Shown one piece after another: positions 1-12,500 of a DNA stretch of 64,000 bases (positions within the stretch are counted from its first letter, which is position 1; every line of letters begins with the position of its first letter). The stretch is from Carposina sasakii (taxonomy: Eukaryota > Arthropoda > Insecta > Lepidoptera > Carposinidae): assembly GCA_014607495.2 (NCBI GenBank), contig CP053153.1, positions 8,432,001 through 8,496,000 of the forward strand, given 5' to 3'. Both the position numbers and the translations under genes were made by a program. A model generated the notes under the pieces. That model did not search any database. It was not told the origin of the DNA and saw only the letters and a list, made by a program, of their open reading frames with translations.

Positions 1-212
1 CTCGGTAGGTACTCTTATTTTGTAACTTGAGACCGGTCGGCAACCGGTCGCTAAACGTCAAAAGACGACTACGCGACCGATTCCAAGAAACCCTATTCTG
101 TAATCAAGCAGTATGGTGCACTGACTACTTTTTAATCTAGTGGGATCCAGCGATTGCGACCGGTTGCAAGTTACAAAATCAGCCTGCGGATATTAGGTAT
201 CTAAGGCGATAA

Positions 213-345
213 ACTAGCAACTTCTCACTGATCATTTATATCTGTCCCCACTAAGTTAAACAGGGCGTTGGTATTTATCTCCTTTATGACCCTGCAGTTC
301 TAGGTACCCCATTTCAGGAACACAGCCGTGTTTATATGTGTTTTT
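213..345 (+). repeat. Dispersed repeat family G, copy 1
   Basis: Shares a string of words with four other places (6829-6952 minus, 9268-9420, 11320-11450, 14540-14662): GATAAGCTAGC-like start, ACTGATCATTTA, TAAACGTGGCTGTGG-like centre, GATCCTGCAGTTC, and the end GGAACACAGCCGTGT. It is about 130 bp per copy and non-coding. The class is unknown. The rest of 1-513 shows nothing else. Confidence 0.6.
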
Positions 346-513
346 AGAATAAAAGGACATTTGATTCCCTTGTTCTTTCTCAATTTCCCAAAGTTGTCCT
401 GCATATATCTTTTAATCTATGGGGACGTATTGTAATGCTATTGTACTTCGTAGCCTATTAAATGATTAATAAGCACCTTTATTCTGTATATGTGTATGTT
501 TCTATTGTTACAG

Positions 514-589
514 GTAGATAGTGATACCGCCCTAAGCAACAAAAATACTTCCACTGCAGATAGACTTTCCAAAATATCTCTTATTAAAG
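514..589 (+). CDS. Protease gene: upstream linker exon
   Basis: Acceptor TTGTTACAG before 514, donor AAAG|GTAAGC after 589, phase 1 out. It encodes about 25 polar residues ([18 protein letters not shown]..) with no domain. It joins in frame to the TSP1 exon at 5993. It enters in phase 0, so earlier exons are expected off the left edge. No Met suitable as a start is seen. Confidence 0.6.
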
Positions 590-3500
590 GTAAGCGTATT
601 TATAGATATATACAAATAATCATTTCTGAAAAAAACTATAAAAGTTCAAAAATGCATCGCTCAGTCTCAAACTAAATAAGAATATGGAAGGATTTTAGTG
701 ACCAATTCTCCATACTATCTGGAAAAATAGACATGTCATTTAAAGGTGATTATAACTTCAAAATTATGTAAGTATTGTAATAAACAAAAATATTATATAA
801 ATATAAAATTAACTAATACATAATTTAAATGAATTATTATTTATCTTATCGCGTTTATTTAGTTAATAGTACCTACAGCTAATATATAGATATGTATTTA
901 TTTTCTATAATATATTCATAATATGAAAGTTTCGGAACCCAGATAAGAGATGGAGCTTTAAATAAGGTAAGCAAGGTGACAGATAATGGAGTTGGATCTC
1001 TATTCCTCTATAGGTAGTTGTTCTCATCTATGAAATGATCGCACACCGTGTGCGTTGAGTCCGCGATGGTCTGCGGTAAATCCTCGGCGTATTTTCCTCC
1101 CCCACGTTCTGCGTAGGCTATTATAGACAATTTCAATAACCGATCTCGAGAGATTTTATGCATGGTTCAGATTAAGGCATCTTCTCACTTTAAGCGCCTC
1201 AAAAATAGGCTGTTTTTGCGATTTTTTTTCGAGGATTTTTGCTTAAAATTATGGGATAAAACGGATCCTATGTAATAAACACATCTTTCAAGTACATGAA
1301 AAAATTTTTTTTTTATTTTTTTAAACAATTATTATAATACATCAGTAGCATCGAAAAACCCGTGTAAAAATGTTATGGTCGTGGCTTGTTGATGGTATCT
1401 CCGAGACGGGTCGTCTGAAACAAAAAAATAAAACTGTTTTAGATTCAGTATGTCAGTGGCTATAGCGCATATCATCAGATTTTTGATATTCGCGAAAATA
1501 ACAAAATGGCGCACGTTTTTCGAAAAAGTAAAAAAAAACCACGATTTTTTTGCAGTTTTTTGTAAAAAAAAAATTCTTAAAATCAAAATTTCAAAAATCT
1601 GATGATATGCGCTATAGCCATAACTATGAAGCATATGTCATTCAAATTTCATGACAATCGGCCGGATAGTTTCCGAAATTTCATCAACAAAGCACCGAAA
1701 AACCTTGTTTTGAGATAACTGCGTTTAGTTTTGGTTGCAGAAAAATCATGAAAAAACCTTACCTCGGGTTAATCAGCGATGCCTGCTCCATACAATGGAC
1801 CTTCCGATTCTTCGTAGAAGGTGTGTTCGTCCAAAATAGCTTCCCTTCGTCTCGACCTAGTCTCTTTTGAAGCGTTAGAGCTGCGGCGGTTCCCTACGCG
1901 TACGCGATCACTGTCGCGTTTCTCGGCGTATTGAACGGCGATAGGGCCTAGTTTGACACCCATCACCTCCAAAATTTTTAAAACAGGTTGTAGCCCTTCG
2001 TTATAAATGCATGCCGCTGTTTGGCAAGCAATTTCCACGGTTTTTCTTCCCGTAAAAACGTGTTTCGGCGCCATTGCCCAGACACAGCTGTTGAAACACT
2101 CGTTGTTATTTTGGGTATTTCCTCCGAGGCATCGTTCCAGTAACTCGTCCTTCGTCAGTTCTTCATAGATCGGTTTCAAAACCTCTTGAACATCATCAGC
2201 TAGAGCAGGAGGATGTTTAAAAGTTTCTATCTGATTGTTTTTCACTGCTTTCTTGTACTTGCACCATGAGTCTGAACAATACGTATGCTGTGGGTTGCTG
2301 TCGGTTGAAATTTTATGATAGTATCCTGCCCAGATCTCCCTGCGCATATCTTCGACAGAATTCAGGTTTCTTCGAATTGCCAATGAGTAATTTGTTGATA
2401 ATTCTGTCATCAATTTTATTGTTAAATCTTGGGTTTTTACGACAGGAACTTTTTTTATAACAACTTTTTTTTTTTTTACTACAACTTTCTTGGCTGCTTT
2501 TTTCTTTGGTGAAGGTTTTTCAGCGTCTTTCTTTGCAGCTTTTCTCTTTTGTGTAAGAATTTTCTTAGCGTCCTTAGCACGCTTGAAAATTCTTTTCGCA
2601 ACGTGTAATACGCACTCCAACTTCTTAACCACAAAGTCTTCACCATACGGTGCTGTATCGAACAATATTTTAAAAGTTTTAGTGTCACCATCACCGATGT
2701 AAAAACCGTAGTGCACAGCAAATTTTTCGAGTGATCGCAAAAACATCTCACATATACCGTCAACCTCCATTTTTCCAGAACTACCTGAATGATTAGCACT
2801 ACAAACTAGTTTGTGCTTTTCATACCACTGTGCATATTCGATCGTGTCTTTCATACCTTTTTTCGATTCACAGCTTTTGCAGTGACTCGACTTCACAACG
2901 ACGTCTGCAATTTTTTTACTGTGTTTATATATTAATGACACGATTCCAATAAGAGAAGAAAATCCTCTTTTCTGCCAGGAACCGTCACCTGAAACGGTTA
3001 AAACGTCTTCGGGTTCTCCGTGTTGAGCGTTCAACAGTTTTTCTTCTTTGACAGACTTGCTCGTCACTATATCGAACACACTTTGCACTGCGATGGCGAT
3101 CGAATTGAGTATTTGATAATAAACGGTGGAATTGATTCCATGTCCCAGTTCCATGAGCCCACAAAACGTATTGATACCACTCAATCCAACACCAATCAAA
3201 CGCATAACGTACACTAAACGACGATTGATTTCGTACCCAGTTGAGATTAATGGGCATGAGTTAATATATTTTTCTCCGCAATCACAAGTCACACAAATTT
3301 TGAAACCGAGTCCTCGCTGACCGTACTTTGTAAAAGAAACATCTTTGTTACAAACTTTACACTTCACATATTGTTGTAATGTAGAAAAAACAAGAAAAAA
3401 CTGAATAATACTATATCCAGCCGTTGGATCGATGTGTACATCGAAACTTGTATCGTCCGATTTTTTTAATTTTGCTGCACTCGCACTAGCATGACTCGTA

Positions 3501-6500
3501 TCTGCTTCAGACTGGTGTGGAAGCACTCCACGAAATTTTCTTTTTTTAGATTTCGAACTTGGACGTCGCCACGTGGCACTTTGTTGCGAAGTCTTTTTAT
3601 CCATTATAACAATCCTGAGCGCAGAGATGTTGCCGTTACGAAGTTTCAAATTAGACTGATGAAATAACAGTTTAGCATCGTTGCCGAGTGATTTTCTTTT
3701 GAAAAATGCACGTGTTAAGGTCTTATTACATGAGTATAGACCCGAAAACAGAATATACCTAAGCAAGGGGTACTACATTAACAAAAGAACACGGCTATTC
3801 AATTGTATAGAGTCAGATATACAGGAACCGTCCGAGCGGCGTGAAAGGGATCGCCGGGTACTCTCAGGTAGTCACCTAACGGTCGCCAAAAAATGTAGTT
3901 AGACTCGTCCGATCTTTATGAAATTTCGAGATGACATTTTTGAAGATATGTACTTTCAAAATTTAAAAAAAAAAAAAAACGATTTTTTTAAATTTCCAAA
4001 GTGAGAAGACGCCTTAAAATCTTCAATTGTCTTCATACAAAATTTCAAATGACTTTTATATCGCAACGCGAATTGTACAATTTTGACTGTTGCATTGCTA
4101 CTGCTTTGCTCTTGCAAGAGACGTTATCAGCCTGTACTTTATATCAGAGTAGATATCTACATATTGAACCAGATTGTTGTTAATTTTAATTAAACAGTAG
4201 ACAGGAATTAGAAAACTTATTCAATTTCTCTTTACAAGCACACTATACTGAATATAAAAATAAACAGAATAAAAAATTTAATTTATGTATTTACATGAAA
4301 ATATTAACGCATAATGCAAATAATAAATGTTAAATAAGTATTGCAGCTTCTTCTACTGGGGGGCTTTTGGGTACTGCGTTGATAAAGGTCTCCTATAATA
4401 TTTTTTCTCATATATCTCCCATGTACGAGAGCGATCCGTTACATTTTTATTATACATAATGTTTTTTGGTCGTCAACGTTTCCAAAAACTACGGAATCTC
4501 CTCATCACCACGATCATTTTTCTCCATGGAAGTATTCCTGGGAAGTGTCTGGTAAATGTACTGCGTTCTTCTGCATAAATGCACATAGACGCGCGTAGCA
4601 AGATTTTTTCACGAGAAATAATTAATATCTGTCTATGAAAAAACTAGCATAAACACTGGACACTATAAATTTAGCCTGATCATGTAACAAAAAAAATTTA
4701 CATCGTTTCCCAGCATTTTTTTGGCATAAACTTACTTTATTTCATGTATAGAGTTCGTAGTTACGTACCCTTCGTTAAGGGTAGCCACGAAAAAACACCC
4801 TGTGTGTATGTATAGACTAGGGACCCGTCCCGGTTTAGCACGGGTGCAATACATCCTCACGCGGACGAAGTTGCGGGCAGTCGCTAGTTGATAAATAATT
4901 CTCGAATCAACAAAAAAACACAGTACCTACTTACCTAATTACCATCTTTGACGGAGTGCTCTATGAGAAAAGTCACAACCTCAGGTCACAACTAAGAATA
5001 CGAACTTCAAACTGCAATAAGATCAATGTAATCCAGAACAGTATTTGTTTATTTTTAATGAACTTTTAATGAACTCGTACCATATGCACGGAAGGAGATG
5101 TAGCTAATGTATTTTAGTAAAGCGCATCAGCACATTATTTATTTTGTTTGTACTAAACTTAATAAACTGAGTGTTATATTTGACTCTTCTTAGTATTAAA
5201 AGTAGCGTCAATATACTTGAAAAGGCGGCAACATAAAATGTGTAGGTTCCCGTAATTACGGAGGATGGTATGTGGATGAAAGACATTAGAATAATTTTAA
5301 AAGGTATTTTTTCTTGTAAATCCCCACTGGCTTAGCTGAACGAGAATGAAATTATGGCAGTAGGAAAGAGGCGCTGAGAAAATAAGAGGATCAGCCCCAA
5401 AACAAAAGATTTAAGTGCAAGTACATGGCCCAGTTTTCTTCTGATGACTAACTTACTTTTAATTGTGCTTTTCTACCTATATTAGTAGGTATAGGCAGTT
5501 TGATAGACGATTTAAAATTATAGCAAGCTTAAGTGCTGATCAAATAACTAGAACTTAGTAGAGCTGCCTATGACGACGAGCTATTGGCAGATAGTCAACA
5601 CAAACTGTTATTGCCAAAGTCCGAAGTGTTATTAACTGCTGTTAAACTTAAGTTTAGATCTAACTTAGATTTGTGTCAATGTTTGGAACAACTGTAAATC
5701 TTTCTCTGTTAAGGTGTACAAGATTATAAGATAAGAACGTCCCTACACATGAAAAATGTCGACTGCATTATACTAGGAAAATTTAGTTTAAATTTGTACC
5801 AGCGAACGAAAAGTTGGTTTCTACCCGTGTCATTTCAAAAGAATTTAAACATTGTTTTTTCATTACACAGCCTAAATTTGACACATATTCCGTACATTTT
5901 GCTGTGAAATTTCATTTTTAAATAGTGTTTACTTTCAGAGACGGTTATATATAGGTAGTAACATCGTAAATATTTTCATATGTTGTTTGCAGATGCAAAA
6001 GCCCCTATATTTTCACCGTGGTCTCACTGGAGCTCATGCCATAAAGGACAGAAGACAAGACGTAGACATTGTGTGATTCGACATGTATGCAGAGGATCTC
6101 TACGTATAGAAGTAGCGAGGTAACATATACAAATGAGACATGTTCTTAGCTTTTTATTTATTATATTATTTTACTATACTATACGCCAACCGTCGTGGCA
6201 CAAGCAGTCATAAAACATTATATGACAGCGCGTGCCACGACGGTTGGCGTGTAGTATAGTGATCAAGCCGCGACTTTTTCCTTGTGAAGTATGAAAGTGC
6301 CTTGACTTTGTAATATCTGCACCACATACTTGACTAGTAGTATCTGTATCCATCTAAGTAAGTACGTAAATATCTTGTAGTGATATGCTTATATTTCCTT
6401 TATACGTTCCTATTTATTGACTGAAGAATGGAAAAAGAATAAGAAAAAATGGCCGACCTTCCTTTAGAAAAACACAAAATTATACTAAAAGGACTAATAT

Positions 6501-9500
6501 ATAAAGAGTAGATATCCTACCTTCTATCCACTTTCGAACTCGCTGTCAGTCAGTAAGCCAGTAGGTATAATTATTGAGAAATAAAACTTTAAAAAGTGAA
6601 AATATTTAACATTATGCTGTTTTTTGGCGCCAACGCCATTAACGATTGCGTTACAGTTTTTGTCGATTTTTATATTCTTTTTATCAATTTTATTACCTAC
6701 TTTGTGTTCTTTATATGCCGTTATATAAGAAAGAGTTAAAGGTGTACGTACCTTAATGATGACATTCTACTAAGTGGCTCGACTCCAATTTTACATACAT
6801 ACATACACATACTCGTACATATAAACACGGCCGTGTGGGAACTGTGGAAATGGGGTAGCCAGAACTGTACAATAGTAGAAGAGATCCCACAGCCACGTTT
6901 AGCATTCCAGGGACAGTACCAAGTCGCTAGCTTATCGCCTGAGAGAATGCCCGAGTTCCTGAGTGAACTCTTACTCAATTTTTTTATTCTGTATAAATTA
7001 TACCTAATAATTTTAATTATTATTGTTTAAGTTTGGGGACAAACTGTACTAGCCAAACTGCTGTTCCTATTCGTTTTATAATTAATTTCAATGAAATTCC
7101 AGAAAATTATGTTGACATTTATCTGTAAGGGTGAATTAATTTATTTCTGAAGATTTGATTTGATTTGTTGAGTTATTTTAATAGAGAATGAGATTAACAT
7201 AAGATACAAATATTTAAAAGCACTAGGACTATAGTAAGGTATGATTTGGCATTTTTTTTACGGCCGAACGTTGCACAGGTCTTAGTAGATATTAGTAGTA
7301 CCAAGTCTAGAAGATAAAAATATGTGTAAAGAACATAACCACAAGTAAATTTAAACTTTTATTCCAAAATCACAATATTATTCCAAAATCATGATATTAC
7401 CTACTCTTCGTGGTTTAACGCTTTAACGTTAAAGTAGTTCGAATTATCTAGAAACTTCATGGGTAAAGCTAAATCCACTGTAAATCTTACAATGCGGAAA
7501 CCTGTATGTTTACTAATACCTGTCTACACCAGTTACTTATAGATATACGCAGTGTTGAGATACTCTTTCAATCGTTAGCGTAGTTGTTTGAAATTCCAGT
7601 GAATCAGTCGAGAGTTCATATTTCTAAACTAGACGGTTGGCGAAGCTTGTAATAAAGTTATTGACCCTGCATGCCACACCATAGTATTGATATACCTATA
7701 ATATAGCAATCTATGCATTAATAATAATTATTATCATAAATTTGTAAAATAATTTTATACCCAGTTGTACATACCATGTTTGGTGTGATTAATAATAAGT
7801 AAATAAAAAATAATAATTAATATTCATGTTAATTGTTTTCGAATAATGAAATTGTACCTAAATATTCACATACTTTCAAACATTGACCAAGTCACAAATA
7901 ATATCCTCAAAATCGATAAAGATTACGCACTTAGGAAGGCCATGTAAATAAATACATGAGTATCATGAGTTCAAGAACGAATAAAATAATGAACAAGACT
8001 CAATAAAGAAACAAAAAAAAGTTTGAGAAACTGGCGATTAATCTGTCTCTATTATAAGATTGATGATCAAAGTGTTTCCATAAAAAAAGTCTCCTATGAG
8101 AACGATTCGACAATGTCGTGGCTATAGATTACGAGTATCATCTTTATTTTGGTTGAATAGCTGGGCGACGCATGAAGCCAAACCTCTTCAAAGCAGCAGT
8201 AATATTTTTAAATGGACATAAATACCATGACACAAATCTTTTCTTTCTTTGGATTTTAAAGCATGACCTTCGCATTGCAATTGCGGTAAAACCAATGAAG
8301 CATAATCCCATAGATAGCCTATTGTCGAAGGTTGGATGTAGGTCAGTGAGACTAGCTATGTATTACATCGTGTTTTGAACTGGTTGCTCATCACAACTGG
8401 TATCTGTGAATGAGTTGTCAGATCCGAGAGTCAGTGGGGGGTGTAGGGAAGGTCAGCCCTATTTGAAAACTTTAATAATACTGGGTGTAAAAAGACAACT
8501 TTGTTCTTTTAGTACCTAGTATTATTTGTAACATCACGATCATTTTCTTCTATGGAAGCACCCCTAGGAAACCACGGGTTGCCAAGATATTGAGGTCCAC
8601 TTTGGACCATACTTACATTATTACCATACCTATTACCATACCATTATTACCAGACCATACTTACTTACAACATACATTAATATTATTATTTTTTTTTTAC
8701 ATAAATCCATCTGAAATCGGTTAACAAACATTTTTTTTTTCAAAGATACCATGTCAAAATGTTATAATTTTAGTACTGTAGGTACATTTGTACTTTGCGC
8801 ATCAAACGAATACATTGCTTTCAATAAAATGACAGTATTTTTTCATAATTTTTTAAGAAAACGATCGTAACCATACAAAGAATACGAGGTATTAAAAAGA
8901 CATTGTTGTCTTTTTATACCCTGTATACTTATAGATAAACAACTGTTTAAGTTATGTGCTGTGCTGGTGCGGGGCTTTACTATACAGGGTGTAACAAAAA
9001 GGGTATGTTAAGCGAAAAGCTATGTAAATAGCCCACTATAGAGAACCTATCCACAAAATTTTAGACCCGAAATCACATGTTTATTTTTCCCGATAGTATG
9101 GAGAATTTTTAAATATCTCAGAAATTTTCATACAATCTTGAAAAATAAAAATGTGATTTCCAGTCTCAAATTTTGTAGATAGATTCTCTATAGTGGACTA
9201 TTTACATAACTTTTCGCTTAACATACCCGTTTTGTTACACCCTGTATACGCGTACATCAGCTGCACTGCATCTCTCTCAACGTAGCAACTTGTTACTGAT
9301 CATTTACTTATTAGTATTACTGTCCTCGGTATGCTAACCGTGCCTAAAGGTTTTCCTTTATGATCCTGCAGTGCAGAATACCCTATTTTGCGAACACAGT
9401 CGTGTATATTTATGTGTTAGTTAAAACTGTAACCTAGTTTATAGGTATGAATGATGATGTGTAGTTTTACCTTCTGTTCTTTTTTATAAAATATGTATGT

Positions 9501-12500
9501 ATATATGTATTTATTTAGTTATATTGTATGCATTTATTTGATTGTTTGTTTATATCAAGTACATTGTTTTTTTTTATTATTATTTAGTTGTGCACGTATG
9601 ATTTCCTTTTTCTTCGCTAATAACTTTATATTAAATGGTTGGCTGGAAGAAATCTCTGTTAGAGATAAGCTCGCCTTTGTACATTATCTTATAAAATATT
9701 GTATCTTGTGTGTTTTTTTTCTGTGTACAATAAAGAATATATAAAATATATAATATATGTTTTGTTTACAGTTGCGTGTCATCGTCTCCGTTAAAAATAC
9801 AGAGGAAACGCAACCACATTGGCCGACTACGGATTCAAACTAAGGTAGATAATAATAGTTACTTATGTGCAATTTCGAATAATTTGTTACGATATATTTA
9901 GGTACCTTCGAATTCACTTCTGAATTTCGAAGAAGGAAATAAAAATAAAAAACATATTTCAACTATAGGTAAGTTCACCTGAAGTTGTCAATAATATTAT
10001 GTACATTTTTAGGGCTAATTTTGCCAAACGTCAGATAGGCTATCAGAAGAATAATGTTGATGATGCCTTTTTCTAAAACTTGATCAGGATAGAGATAGCA
10101 TCTACTTTATTTTTCAGATAGACTGTCTGACGTTTGGAAAAAAAAAGCCCTTATTTAAATAAAATTCTCCCTAGAACTGTTTTATGTATAGCTCGCAGAT
10201 GGTAACAATTTCATACCTACAAATACTTACATACAAACATACATTTCTTACGGGGTAGGCTGAGCACGAAAGGCCGGCCGATAGAACCACATAGTGCCAC
10301 TTCTGACCAATTTTGAGGGCATAGCTGATATGTACAAGTTCGGTTAATAGTGACAGGTGGTCAGCCCATCGACTACAAAACACCAAAACCCTCCTGTCCC
10401 TCTACTGACTTGTACTGTATTCCCGGGAAGAGAAGCAGCTGCAGTATTTATACGTTTTTTTCACTCCCAGAGCAGCATAGAAGAAATTTATTAAATTAAT
10501 TTAAACCTATTGAAGATGTTCAAAATGGTTAAAACCTACGCAACCAACGTGCTCCTGAAATGATTATGTGATTTATCTCATCTGTGTATGATTAAGTGAA
10601 GTTTATTTATAACCCACTCTGATTGTAATTTAAGTTTCTGTAAATCAACGACTTGTCTTCAATTTGTTGGGTAAATTTTATATAACTGTAGCGGAGCCAT
10701 CTATCGGATGCAGGAGAGAACCACAATCGAATGCAAAATCCTAGAACGCGATATCGAAATTCCTCACAACGATTGGAATATATAGGTATACATGGACCAA
10801 ACAACGACTAGCGGCCCGTTGGGGCCGGAAGCGCTTTCTTTTTTCACCTCCCCCACATAACCTTCTCATAAATTTTCCTCGACTAATGAGAGTTCAATTA
10901 TATTTAATTCCAAGAATGTATACAGAATGTTTTTTCGTTGCCACCCTTAACGAAGGGTACATACTCTGTACATCAAATTAACTAAGTTTTTGCCAAAAAA
11001 GACTGGGAAACGATGAAAATTTTTTGGAAAAAAAAATATTACTTGATCGGCCGAAATTTATAGTGTCCAGTGTTTATGCTAGTTTTTTTCATAGACAGAT
11101 AATAATTATTTCTCGTGAAAAAATCTTGCTACGCGCGTCTATGTGCACTTATGCAGAAAAACGCAGTCTATTTACTCAACTTTGGACCCTAATATCTTGG
11201 AAACTAGACACTTCCCAGGTATGCTTCCATGGAGAAAAATGATCGTGATGATGAGGAGATTCCGTAGTTTTCGGGAATGTTGACGACCAAAAATCAACCT
11301 GTATATACTCAGAAATTGAACTTTCAGGCGATAAGCTAGCTGGTCACTGATCATTTACTTCTGTCCCTGCTATGCGAAACGTGGCTATATATAGGATCTT
11401 TATTACGATCCTGCAGTTCAGGCTACCGGGAACACAGCCGTGTGTGTACAAAATATTAAAGAAATTTCGTAACTACTTGTAAATGTCTTAATTAAAAAAA
11501 ACAAAAATGTTGATAATGTGCTTAATTTCAGCATCTACGACAGTTAGAAGTGGAAGATATTCAAAAGAGATTCCGAGGTTTTTCCCCCTGGGGGGCTTGG
11601 AGTTCGTGTTCCCGGAAATGTACTACAGTCAGGAGACGGTGAGAGTTATTTCTATTCCATCTACATATTTATATATATTATAATTTCATGGCTTACAACG
11701 TGTAAGTGGCAGTTAGGCAAATTGATAGCCATGATTTAAACACAACCCCGAAATTTTCCGCCTTTTTTATTAAAGGTCTGTTGTGATAAAATTTAATAAT
11801 ATAGCTGTTTAACTACATACCTAACTACCTATACTTACATTCTACATACATAAAACAAACATCATTAGTTTTAATCGTATCCAGTTTGATGTAACAATAG
11901 TTTTCTTTAATCTTGAAATACGTAGGTACCTATATCATTTAAATAAATATATTTATTAAAATTATGTACCTATTTTCTTAAATTAGGAGCAGCTTTGGTT
12001 ACAATTCATACAAAATGGGCGTTTTTCCACTAGACGATACGGCCACGGAACGACCACGGCAAGTCGTCATCTAATAGGAAGAGGTGGGGCAGATTGATGC
12101 TAAGATATTTAATGTCATGTTTTATGTACGTATCAATTAATATAGGCACAATATACAGGATGTTTGTGACAGTCAGTCAAATATTGATATTGCGACTTTA
12201 GACCATAATTCTGAGGCGAAAACCACAGAAAATTTTCGCAGGAAAATTAAAAAAAATTCCAACTTTGGGAAAATTGTTTCGTATGGCAGTCGTCGGCCGT
12301 GCTGTCCAGTGGAAAAACCATGCATAAGTACTATTTCATACATTTTTGCTTCCAAAAAAGCCGGGCGGCTGCTGTGGCCGTGTTGTAAAATGGAAAAACG
12401 CCCAATGTCTAAGAGAGTTTGCCATTGACAGTTTAACGGATTTATGTAAAGTTGGCAATATCCAGGTATTGTCAGAGACCAGAATTATGTAGCCGGAAGA

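Larger units (their letters stand above)
1172..4017 (-). mobile_element. DDE DNA transposon with TTAA target duplication
   Basis: Near-perfect terminal inverted repeats: left 1172-1191 (TTAAGGCATCTTCTCACTTT) and right 3998-4017, its reverse complement with one mismatch. TTAA at both ends (1172-1175 and 4014-4017) is a target duplication, giving an element of 1176-4013, about 2.84 kb. A related repeat at 17771-17907 carries the same flanking sequence with a single TTAA at the matching point, an empty-site comparison. It encodes one transposase on the minus strand. The transposase resembles the Mutator-like (DD, CxxH, E) type. TTAA fits the Kolobok superfamily better than classical MULEs, which make 8-11 bp duplications. 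Confidence 0.8.
590..5992 (+). other. Intron 1 of the protease gene, transposon-filled
   Basis: Holds a dispersed repeat (835-1130), a DDE transposon (1176-4013) nested in an older repeat, a CACCCTGT-ended repeat (4440-4805) and an RTE-like fragment (4812-4893). The rest (4900-5980) is AT-rich with no feature I can name. Confidence 0.6.
6120..9771 (+). other. Intron 2 of the protease gene
   Basis: Holds a hairpin element (6173-6260), family G (6829-6952), repeat family C (8480-8927), a palindromic MITE (8981-9248), family G again (9268-9420) and a LINE 3' end (9620-9746). A stretch at 8406-8455 resembles part of the palindrome at 45712-46126. The stretch 7000-8170 is AT-rich and shows nothing I can name. 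Confidence 0.6.
9845..11531 (+). other. Intron 3 of the protease gene
   Basis: Holds a Harbinger-like MITE (10012-10150), repeat family A (10925-11310) and family G (11320-11450). Nothing further is recognised between 10160 and 10920. Confidence 0.6.
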
